64,000 bases of DNA, taken from positions 62,001 through 126,000 of the forward strand of contig NZ_JAKGBZ010000006.1 of NCBI RefSeq assembly GCF_021556475.1, in the 5' to 3' direction. Under the pieces are notes generated by a model. The model was not told where the DNA came from. It saw only the letters and a list, made by a program, of their open reading frames with translations, and ran no database searches. Shown here piece after piece: positions 56,704 through 64,000 of the stretch (position 1 is its first letter; every line of letters starts with the position of its first letter). Source of the DNA: Acidiphilium iwatense. GTDB lineage: Bacteria > Pseudomonadota > Alphaproteobacteria > Acetobacterales > Acetobacteraceae. The translations under genes and the position numbers were made by a program.

Positions 56704-57585
56704 CTATCCATGCAGCCCGTCGGCCAATTCGGCCAGAACCCGTCCAAGTTCGGTCTTGCCGAGCCGTGCGGCCCGGCCGCGCAGAGTCTCGGCGTCGATA
56801 TAGCCCATGCGGAAAGCCACCTCTTCGGGGCAACCGACCAGGTTGCCCTGGCGAGACTGGATCGTTTGCACGAAGGTTGCCGCTTGCAGCAATGAATCGG
56901 GTGTTCCGGCATCGAGCCAGGCGGTGCCGCGTCCGAGCTTTTCCACCTGCAGCGAACCATCGTTCAGGTAGAGATGGTTGAGGTCGGTGATCTCCAGCTC
57001 GCCGCGTGACGAAGGCTTGATCGAGCGGGCGAAATTGGTCACCCGCTCGTCATAGAAATACAGTCCGGTGACCGCCCAGTTGGAGGTCGGTACCGCGGGT
57101 TTCTCGACGATGTCCACCACCCTTCCGTCAGCATCGAAGCTCACCACGCCATACCGCTCCGGGTCGCGCACTTGATAGGCGAAGACCGTCGCCCCCTTGG
57201 GCCGCGAGGCGGCTGCACGCAACGATACCGACAAATGATCCGCGTGGATCAGATTGTCGCCCAACGCCAGCGCGCAACTTTGCCCGCCCAGCCAATCCGC
57301 GCCGATCAGAAATGCCTGTGCCAGCCCATCCGGGCTCGGCTGCTCGGCATAGGTGATCGTGATGCCGAACTGGCTGCCATCGTCCAGCAAACGCTGGAAT
57401 TGCGGCAGATCCACCGGCGTCGAAATCAGCAGAATATCCCGTATTCCGGCCAGAAGCAGTGTCGATAGCGGATAATACACCATCGGCTTGTCATAGACCG
57501 GCAGCAATTGCTTCGACGACGCCTGGGTGATCGGATGCAGCCGCGTTCCCGAACCGCCGGCCAGAACGATGCCCTTGGTAATCAC
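56704..57585 (-). CDS. rfbA: Glucose-1-phosphate thymidylyltransferase
   Basis: A 293-residue nucleotidyltransferase making dTDP-glucose. [13 protein letters not shown] (8-20) is the substrate loop; [10 protein letters not shown] and [10 protein letters not shown] follow. The start is GTG at 57585 with GGAG six bases upstream, giving the usual family length; the frame extending to 57816 is not supported. 121 bases with no gene separate it from rfbB. Confidence 0.95.
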   Translation of the reverse strand: MITKGIVLAGGSGTRLHPITQASSKQLLPVYDKPMVYYPLSTLLLAGIRDILLISTPVDLPQFQRLLDDGSQFGITITYAEQPSPDGLAQAFLIGADWLGGQSCALALGDNLIHADHLSVSLRAAASRPKGATVFAYQVRDPERYGVVSFDADGRVVDIVEKPAVPTSNWAVTGLYFYDERVTNFARSIKPSSRGELEITDLNHLYLNDGSLQVEKLGRGTAWLDAGTPDSLLQAATFVQTIQSRQGNLVGCPEEVAFRMGYIDAETLRGRAARLGKTELGRVLAELADGLHG

Positions 57586-57706
57586 AGCAGGGCTCCACGC
57601 TGAGATGCCAGGCTGGGTGTGGGGAGAAAGGTGCCAAGGCTCCGTCTGCGAACGCCGATGGAATGCACCTGGAGGAGAATCTTCCCGATCACCGTTCCGG
57701 CGCTGG

Positions 57707-58762
57707 TCATGCCGCGGTTCCCAGGCGTTGACCGGCGTAGCGGGCGGTGCGGATCGATTGCCACCACGATGTGTTGTCGAGATACCAGTCGATCGTGCGG
57801 GCGAGGCCGGTTTCAAAATCGTGGCGGGCGGTCCAGTTGAGAGCGGATTCCGAGCGGGAAGGGTCGATTTCGTAGCGGAAATCGTGACCGGGGCGGTCGG
57901 TGACGAAGCGGATCAGTCGCGCGCGAGGGCCGGCGGGATCGGGACGTTTGGCATCGAGGATGCGGCAGATCGCGGTGACGACATCGAGATTGCTGCGCGG
58001 CTGACGGGCGCCGATGGCGTAGGTCGCGCCCGGTTCGCCGGTGGTGGCGACGCGGGCGAGGGCTTCGGCGTGGTCGTCGACGAACAGCCAGTCCCGCAGG
58101 TTGGAGCCGTCGCCATAGACCGGCAGGGGCCTGCCGTCGAGCGCGTTGAGCAGGACGAGGGGGATGAGTTTCTCGGGGAATTGCCACGGCCCGTAATTGT
58201 TGGTGGTGTTGGAAACGATGGTTGGCAGGCCGTAGGTATGGTGCCAGGCGCGGACCAGATGATCGGAGGCGGCCTTGCTCGCCGAATAGGGGCTGCGCGG
58301 ATCGTAGGGGGTGGTTTCGGTGAACGGCGGATCGGTCGGGTCGAGCGCGCCGAACACTTCATCGGTCGAAATATGGTGAAAGCGGAACGCGGCTTTGCGG
58401 GTCGCCGGCAGGCCGGTCCAATATGCGCGGGCGGCTTCGAGGAGCACGAAGGTGCCGGTGATGTTGGTTTCGATGAAATCGCGCGGTCCGTCGATCGAGC
58501 GATCGACATGGGATTCCGCGGCAAGGTGCATCACCATGTCGGGCTGATGGGTCGCGAAGGCGGCGCGCATCGCCGCGGCATCGGCGATGTCGGCGCGGAT
58601 CAGGGTGTGGCGCGGATCGGTCCGGGCGGTGCCCAGCGCGGTCTCGGAGGCGGCGTAGGTCATTTTGTCGATATTGACGATCCGATGATCGGATGATGCG
58701 ATCAGATGGCGAATCACGGCCGAACCGATGAAGCCGCAGCCGCCGGTGATCATGATGTTCAT
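57707..58762 (-). CDS. rfbB: dTDP-glucose 4,6-dehydratase
   Basis: A 351-residue SDR dehydratase. NAD loop [12 protein letters not shown], the TDE catalytic segment at 133-135 (STDEVFGAL), and Y159-x3-K163 ([10 protein letters not shown]). [15 protein letters not shown] is typical. It starts the rfbBACD set, which has all four dTDP-rhamnose genes. Confidence 0.96.
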   Translation of the reverse strand: MNIMITGGCGFIGSAVIRHLIASSDHRIVNIDKMTYAASETALGTARTDPRHTLIRADIADAAAMRAAFATHQPDMVMHLAAESHVDRSIDGPRDFIETNITGTFVLLEAARAYWTGLPATRKAAFRFHHISTDEVFGALDPTDPPFTETTPYDPRSPYSASKAASDHLVRAWHHTYGLPTIVSNTTNNYGPWQFPEKLIPLVLLNALDGRPLPVYGDGSNLRDWLFVDDHAEALARVATTGEPGATYAIGARQPRSNLDVVTAICRILDAKRPDPAGPRARLIRFVTDRPGHDFRYEIDPSRSESALNWTARHDFETGLARTIDWYLDNTSWWQSIRTARYAGQRLGTAA

Positions 58763-58839
58763 ACCGAAACCCCAGTTAGTCTGGTTTGAATTATCCGTCG
58801 TTCCGAAATGATAGCCGAAGGGAGTCTTGTTATCCCGGT

Positions 58840-61800
58840 TTAAGCAGGCTCGGTTGAATTGTGCAATGCAGTGTCGATTTTTGCGACACCGAACCGAAGG
58901 GCGATCTCGGCGCGGTCCGCGCTTTGACGCTGTCTTGCGGCATCATCCAATCCGAGCCGTTCGGCGGCGATGTCCTGCATCCGGGCGATTTCGGCCAGGT
59001 GGCGTTCGGCGTCCAGCGCCTGGGTTATGCCGCGATCATGCCGGCGGTGAACGTTCAGCGGCTCGGCCAGCCAGACCACCGAGCCGCCTCCTGCGGCCAG
59101 AAGCTCGAGATAGGCACGCCAGTCGCCGGCCAGCCGCCAGGTTTCGATTTCATCGCCCAGGCGCTCCAGCGCGGCGAGCAGAGCGGTGCGGCGGAAGATC
59201 ACGGCGCTCACGTTCAGGATCAGATTGCGCCGGGCGAGGAACCGGGCGGCGAAATCCTGTGCTTCGAAGACGGTGGTATGGGCAAGGTCGGTGATCTCCG
59301 ACTCGATATAATAGCGCTGGTAATCCTCCATCACCGTTCGGCCTTTAGAATCGATCGCGCGAGAATCGGCTACCGCCATCACCGCATCGGGCGTACGGCT
59401 CAGCGCATCGGCCAGACGGGCGAGGAAACGCGGCTCGGCCGCGTCGTCGGCTTCGGCGAGCCAGAGAAAATCGCCGGCAGCGAGGGTTGCGGCGCGGCGC
59501 CACTGGGCAAGGACCGATCCGCTATTGGTTTGATTGTGATGGATCACGAGGCTGCGCCGCCAATCCGCGGCGATGCGCTGCGCTTCGGCGACCGAGTCGT
59601 CAGTCGATGCGTCGTCGAGCAGCAGAACTTCGGCGGCCGGGTAGGTCTGGCCGAAGACCGAGCCGAGGCGTTCGGCCAGATAGTCGCGGTAATTGTAGCT
59701 CAGCACGGCACACGAGATGCGGACGAGGCCGGGGTGGGCGATGCCGAGCAGAGCGTTTGTATACGCGGCGAAATCGAAACGTTTCGCCGCGATCCTGGCG
59801 ATGCGCGGCCGATCGGCTTCCAGTGCGGCATGATCCAGGCGCGCGGCCAGGGCGACCGCGAAGGCGGCGACATTGCCCGGAGGCACGGCGCTGCCGGTCG
59901 CGGTCTCACGTTGCAGATCGGGAATGCCGCCGGCAGCTTCAAAGGCGATGCTGGGCACGCCGGCAGCCATCGCCTCGATCACCGTGGTGGGCAGCGGGTC
60001 TTCGCGCGAGGTGAGAGCGTAGATATCCGCCGCTGCATAGGCAGGCGCGATAGCCTCATCGAATGGCAGCAAATGGAATTGTCCGGTCGCCGCGGCAGCG
60101 GCGATTTCGGTGCCAAGGTAATCGCGAATCCACAGATGCGCCTCGCCCATCCAGATGAAATGGACATCGGCGCGAGCAGCGGCAAAGAGGCGGAATATCT
60201 GAAGAAACAGGTCGAACCCTTTGCGTAGATCGGCGAACCCGACACCGAGCACGACGTAATCCTCGGGTTTGATGCCGTGGGCGACGCGAAATTCGGCACG
60301 GGCGGCATTGGTGAAGCCGATTTCCTGATAATTGCCCTGGGCGAGAACATGAACCGTCGGAGGAGCCGCATCGAGAGCCGCACAAAGCGCGTCGCGCACG
60401 AAATTGGACGAGAATACCACGGCGCGGGCGGCATTCATGCCCTGGCGAGCCACGCCGCGCAGGGATTTCTCCTGGATCAGCCGGGGCATTTCATGGATCA
60501 GGAGGGTGGATGGGATGCCAATATCGGCAAGCAGGCGGCAAATCCGCGCCGAGGCCGTGCTGTTGACAATGGCGCAGGCAATGCCGCGCTCTCGATAGAG
60601 CGCGATGTGACGGGTCAGCGCGCCTTCGTCGGGTGCGAGATCGACCACGCCTTCGGCCTCATAGGCGGCGATCATCGGGCCGCCGCCGAGCAGCAGGATG
60701 CGCGGAGTGATGCCGTGATTGCGGCGCAGATGACGGGCGAGATGCAATAGAAGCATCTGGGCGCCGTGGGCCAAGGCGTCGTGGCCGACCAGCAGTACGT
60801 TGCGCGTTGTATCGGCCGGATGCACTCCCGTTGCGGCGCGGCCGGTTGCATTCAGGAAAGCGCCGCCGAAATGCAAATCGGGCTCAAGATAGGCACCCTC
60901 CGCCCATTCGTTCCAGGCGTTGATGCAGACGATCGGCTCGCCGAACACCGGATTGCACCGGGCGCGTTCGATCAGCGCGGCGAGCCAGGCCTGGTAGGCG
61001 GCGGGCGATACATCGTGCAGCACGACACCCGCACCCTCGCGCCTCGGGTCGTTGTCCCAGCCGGGAACGGCAGTGCGGATCAGCGGATAGGACGGATCGG
61101 GTTCGGCGAGCGAAGCGGCTGCGATATCGTCGTAGCGATAAACATCGGCCGAGAATTCGGGATCGAACAGATCGAGACCCGCATTGATCTTGGGGGCATC
61201 GACCACCAGCTTGTGGGGCGGAAACTCGACCGCGCCATCCAGGCCGTGCCGAGCGGGATCGTAGTCGTGGAAGCTTTGTGCCATGAAGATCAGCGGGTTT
61301 TCGCCGTGCCGCTCGGCGAATAAGGCACGCCAGCGTGAAATGGTTGCCGCGCCGTCGGGAATCAGTGCCGCACGATAGATCATCAGCAATGGCCTGCCGT
61401 CGAGCCGGATATAGCGTTTATCGGCGAAGTGGCGGGCGAAATCGTCGATCAGCGCGATATCGTCCTCGGCGCGATAATCCTGCGCGAGCATGATTTCGCG
61501 CTCCAGCCCGTCCCAGCGCCGGGTCCAGTTCTCGTTCGCCCACATCAGGCAGAAGCGCGTATCCAGCGCGGGGTCGGCAAGCAGGCGTTCGAGCGGCTTT
61601 TCGAGGAGCCGCCTGCCGTTGAACCAGTAATAGTAGAACACGAACCCGCCGATGCCGGCGGCGCGGGCAAGATCGATCTGGCGCGGCAGGGTCGCGGGAT
61701 CGTCCAGCGAATAATAGCCGAGATCGCGCGGCACGCGGGGCTGATAGTGGCCGGCGAAGCGCGGAGTCGCGCGGGCAAGGTTGGTCCAGTCGGTGAAGCC

Positions 61801-62604
61801 TTGTCCCCACCATGCATCGTTTTCCGGGATCGGATGGAACTGCGGCAGATAATAGGCGAGCAGGGTAGCCTGGCGCGGCGCGCTTAGGGGCAGGCGCTGA
61901 AGCGATTCGAAATCGGGCGACGGGCGGGTAGCGGCCCGTACCGCGCCGGCGATCAGCCGTTCGTGGGCGGGGCGGCACGGCAGGAACCGTCCTCCGCGAT
62001 GAGCGAGATAGTGCAGGAGCGGATTCTGGTCGCCGATATCGGCGGCGTAACGGGTTCGATAGAATCCGATATCGAAGCCCGGCGCGGGATCGCGCGATTC
62101 GGCGACTCCGAACGCGCAAAAATGCTCGAACGGGTCAGACATGGTCGCCGCGACGTCGGGATTATGCTCGAGATACCATGCCGCGTCGAAGACTGGCACC
62201 GGGCTGACCTGTCCGGTGCGCCGGCGGGCAAGATAGTCGGCGAGCGCGTTTTCGGCATCCGGGATGCCGTAGGTCTCGCGATACCAGAGCACGTGAAACA
62301 TCTGTGAGGGGTCGCGTCCCTCGCGATCGCCGAACTCGATGTAATGAACCAGTGGGTTCAGTCCGAGAACCGCGATGTCGGGGTTCCTTGCATAATAGAA
62401 TTTGGGGTCGAAATACGGATTCGGTTTGCGCCCGTCGCGCCAGCCGGTCGTGCTGAAATGCGTGACGGCGTCGGATTCCGGCGGCAACTCGGGCGCTTGG
62501 GCGGCATAAAACCCGGCATCGAGCAGGCCGCTGGCGCGAACGACCATCATATCGCGCGCCAGATCGGCGGATGGACCGCTCGCATCGATGATATTTCCGT
62601 CCAT
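58840..62604 (-). CDS. Large multidomain glycosyltransferase (WbsX-like, GT4, GT2)
   Basis: A 1254-residue protein. About 1-210 contain four degenerate repeats of the form FD..FY...PD......H(Y/F)...G...RDP. About 247-590 is a WbsX/glycosyl-hydrolase-99-like domain ([18 protein letters not shown] ... [15 protein letters not shown]). About 602-940 is a GT4 domain (ILLLGGGPM ... [19 protein letters not shown]). About 960-1200 is a GT2 domain ([29 protein letters not shown]). It probably builds several linkages of a rhamnose-containing surface polysaccharide. No signal peptide or membrane segment is evident. Confidence 0.9.
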   Translation of the reverse strand: MDGNIIDASGPSADLARDMMVVRASGLLDAGFYAAQAPELPPESDAVTHFSTTGWRDGRKPNPYFDPKFYYARNPDIAVLGLNPLVHYIEFGDREGRDPSQMFHVLWYRETYGIPDAENALADYLARRRTGQVSPVPVFDAAWYLEHNPDVAATMSDPFEHFCAFGVAESRDPAPGFDIGFYRTRYAADIGDQNPLLHYLAHRGGRFLPCRPAHERLIAGAVRAATRPSPDFESLQRLPLSAPRQATLLAYYLPQFHPIPENDAWWGQGFTDWTNLARATPRFAGHYQPRVPRDLGYYSLDDPATLPRQIDLARAAGIGGFVFYYYWFNGRRLLEKPLERLLADPALDTRFCLMWANENWTRRWDGLEREIMLAQDYRAEDDIALIDDFARHFADKRYIRLDGRPLLMIYRAALIPDGAATISRWRALFAERHGENPLIFMAQSFHDYDPARHGLDGAVEFPPHKLVVDAPKINAGLDLFDPEFSADVYRYDDIAAASLAEPDPSYPLIRTAVPGWDNDPRREGAGVVLHDVSPAAYQAWLAALIERARCNPVFGEPIVCINAWNEWAEGAYLEPDLHFGGAFLNATGRAATGVHPADTTRNVLLVGHDALAHGAQMLLLHLARHLRRNHGITPRILLLGGGPMIAAYEAEGVVDLAPDEGALTRHIALYRERGIACAIVNSTASARICRLLADIGIPSTLLIHEMPRLIQEKSLRGVARQGMNAARAVVFSSNFVRDALCAALDAAPPTVHVLAQGNYQEIGFTNAARAEFRVAHGIKPEDYVVLGVGFADLRKGFDLFLQIFRLFAAARADVHFIWMGEAHLWIRDYLGTEIAAAAATGQFHLLPFDEAIAPAYAAADIYALTSREDPLPTTVIEAMAAGVPSIAFEAAGGIPDLQRETATGSAVPPGNVAAFAVALAARLDHAALEADRPRIARIAAKRFDFAAYTNALLGIAHPGLVRISCAVLSYNYRDYLAERLGSVFGQTYPAAEVLLLDDASTDDSVAEAQRIAADWRRSLVIHHNQTNSGSVLAQWRRAATLAAGDFLWLAEADDAAEPRFLARLADALSRTPDAVMAVADSRAIDSKGRTVMEDYQRYYIESEITDLAHTTVFEAQDFAARFLARRNLILNVSAVIFRRTALLAALERLGDEIETWRLAGDWRAYLELLAAGGGSVVWLAEPLNVHRRHDRGITQALDAERHLAEIARMQDIAAERLGLDDAARQRQSADRAEIALRFGVAKIDTALHNSTEPA

Positions 62605-62664
62605 GGCGGGCGAATCTCCCTAAAAAGATACTATGGTCAATATCTCTCGTTTTTTATCCTTTTG

Positions 62665-64000
62665 TCACATATTCTCCTGATTCGTCATGGGTGGCCGGAG
62701 GTCGAGCGCTAGACGGTTTGCCAGTGCCCGGCCGAGGATGAGCATCGGCGCTTCGTCGAAAAGAGACGCCCAGAGGCAGATCGAGTGGGGCACACGATAG
62801 CGAGGCGCTGCCGGATCGCTCTGCGTGCCGGCGAGCGTATCCGCGAGGCGGCTTGGGCTGTCGATCAGGCCGGAGGGCAGGCAGAGACATGGATGGCCGG
62901 TGAAGTTGGTGATTCCGAGCATCGGGCCTGCGAAACTCGGGCCGATCAAAACGTCGATGCCGGTAAAGACTTCGTCAAGCGCGATCATCACACGCCGGCG
63001 CAGCCGGTCGAGTTGGATGTGATCGACCGCCGAGAGAAAACGCGCCATGCGAAACTGGTTGGGCCAGGCATGGACATCCTGCCAGGCAAGCAGGTCGTCC
63101 CGGTCCGACAGGGTGAGCGGCTCGAAATAGGCCGCAGCTTCGGTCATCAGGATCGAGACAAGGCTGTCATAGGGCAGATCGGGGCGTTCGCATTCGACCA
63201 GCGTGACCCCGAGCGCACGGCAATGCTCCAGCATGCCGCGGTCCTCGTCGAGAGTATCATTGTTTTCGAAATCCACGGGGAAATAGCCGACCCGCAGGGT
63301 GGCGGGGTCGAGGCCGAGATCGCCGCCGAATGGTGTGGCGATGCTCGCGACATCGGCTGAGTCGGCGCCGTTGATTGCCGAAAGAATCAGGGTGGCATCA
63401 TCAACCGTGCGGCAGATTGGACCGATCTTGTCGAGGCTCGGGCAGAGAGGCATGACGCCGGTGCGGGCAACCCGGCCAAAGGTCGGGCGCAGACCCACCG
63501 TGCCGCAGCGGGTCGAGGGCGAGATGATCGAGCCATAGGTCTCGGTGCCGAGTGAGAAGCCGCAGAGCCCGGCCGCGACGGCCGAGGCTGAGCCGGCGGA
63601 GGACCCGGACGATCCTTCCTCGGTGTTCCATGGATTGCGGGTTCGTCCGCCATGCCAGAGATCGCCATAGGCGAGGGCACCGACGCTCGATTTGCCGAGC
63701 AGAACGGCGCCGGCCGCGCGCAGCCGTTCAACCACCACGGCGTCGCGCTCCGGGATGCGGCCGAGATAGGGTTCCGCGCCCCAATCGGTGACGATGCCTG
63801 CCGTGTCGATGATGTCCTTGCAGGCATAGGGAATGCCATGCAGCGGTCCGGCCCAGTCGCCGCGCGCGGCACGGGCGTCGAGCATCGCGGCCTCGTCGCG
63901 CGCCGCCGGATTGAGACGGGCGTAGCACAGCAGGCGCGGGTTCAGCCGTTCGATCCGGTCGAGATAGAGACCGGTCAGGCGGGTCGCGGTCAGTCTGCCC
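62665..64000 (-). CDS. Amidase signature-family hydrolase (5' end beyond the window)
   Basis: The frame is open to the window edge, so the start is missing; at least 444 residues are present. The Ser-cisSer-Lys triad is visible: Lys in PYACKDIIDT and the serines in GSSGSSAGSASAVAAG. The product hydrolyses amides, substrate unknown (possible relatives are GatA-like or aryl/allophanate amidases). It lies 60 bases upstream of the large glycosyltransferase gene on the same strand, but no functional link is evident. Confidence 0.88.
   Translation of the reverse strand, partial: GRLTATRLTGLYLDRIERLNPRLLCYARLNPAARDEAAMLDARAARGDWAGPLHGIPYACKDIIDTAGIVTDWGAEPYLGRIPERDAVVVERLRAAGAVLLGKSSVGALAYGDLWHGGRTRNPWNTEEGSSGSSAGSASAVAAGLCGFSLGTETYGSIISPSTRCGTVGLRPTFGRVARTGVMPLCPSLDKIGPICRTVDDATLILSAINGADSADVASIATPFGGDLGLDPATLRVGYFPVDFENNDTLDEDRGMLEHCRALGVTLVECERPDLPYDSLVSILMTEAAAYFEPLTLSDRDDLLAWQDVHAWPNQFRMARFLSAVDHIQLDRLRRRVMIALDEVFTGIDVLIGPSFAGPMLGITNFTGHPCLCLPSGLIDSPSRLADTLAGTQSDPAAPRYRVPHSICLWASLFDEAPMLILGRALANRLALDLRPPMTNQENM

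Overview
The window is about 64 kb of GC-rich DNA with densely packed genes, many joined by ATGA, GTGA or TGATG overlaps. Together the genes suggest an alphaproteobacterium, probably of the Acetobacteraceae (Acidiphilium-like). Supporting signs are the alpha-type sdhCDAB operon, the plant/alpha-type glutamate-cysteine ligase, the HprK/EI/HPr/EIIA phosphorelay without a sugar permease, a GTTC-N7-GTTC LexA-type site, and dispersed GTCATTGCGAG...GAAGCAATCCA repeats. The genus is inference; no rRNA or tRNA gene was seen.

Layout. 1-7.5 kb: a 93-bp tandem repeat, succinate dehydrogenase (sdhCDAB, minus strand), a protein-lysine methyltransferase coupled to ubiA, then rsmE and gshA on the plus strand. 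7.5-10.7 kb: a short accessory patch of visibly lower GC. It holds dispersed repeats, an OLD-like ATPase/TOPRIM protein, an orphan BrnA-like antitoxin with a palindromic operator candidate, and a hypothetical gene whose start lies on a LexA-type box. 10.7-14.9 kb: biotin synthesis as two divergent pairs, bioBA and bioFD; bioF appears to start at ATT. 14.9-19.7 kb: aromatic amino acid genes (a degenerate P-protein, hisC, tyrA) divergent from metXW. 19.7-21.9 kb: truB, rpsO and a BI-1 membrane protein.

21.9-29.4 kb: a regulatory block. hprK, rapZ, EIIA, HPr and Enzyme I form one coupled operon, divergent from a DegP-like protease and a two-component system. 29.8-32.3 kb: an APC transporter coupled to a tartrate/D-malate dehydrogenase. 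32.4-37.2 kb: lipid A/Kdo genes (lpxL, lpxK, waaA, a DUF374 acyltransferase) cotranscribed behind oxyR, with katG divergent. 39.6-45.0 kb: two small envelope proteins, then the rod-shape operon mreC-mreD-mrdA-rodA. 45.0-51.5 kb: an AmpG-like transporter, an EamA transporter and the glycolytic/pentose genes tkt-gap-pgk.

51.7-54.3 kb: a dihydrodipicolinate synthase-like enzyme with a FadR-type regulator, then a decayed mobile-element patch (IS3 orfA plus a resolvase HTH scrap) bounded by a 12-bp inverted repeat. 54.3-62.6 kb: a surface polysaccharide locus with a GT2 glycosyltransferase, dTDP-L-rhamnose synthesis (rfbDCAB) and a 1254-residue multidomain glycosyltransferase. An amidase truncated by the window edge closes the sequence. 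Most of the window is core metabolism and envelope synthesis. The least explained parts are the 7.5-10.7 kb patch and the noncanonical bioF start.
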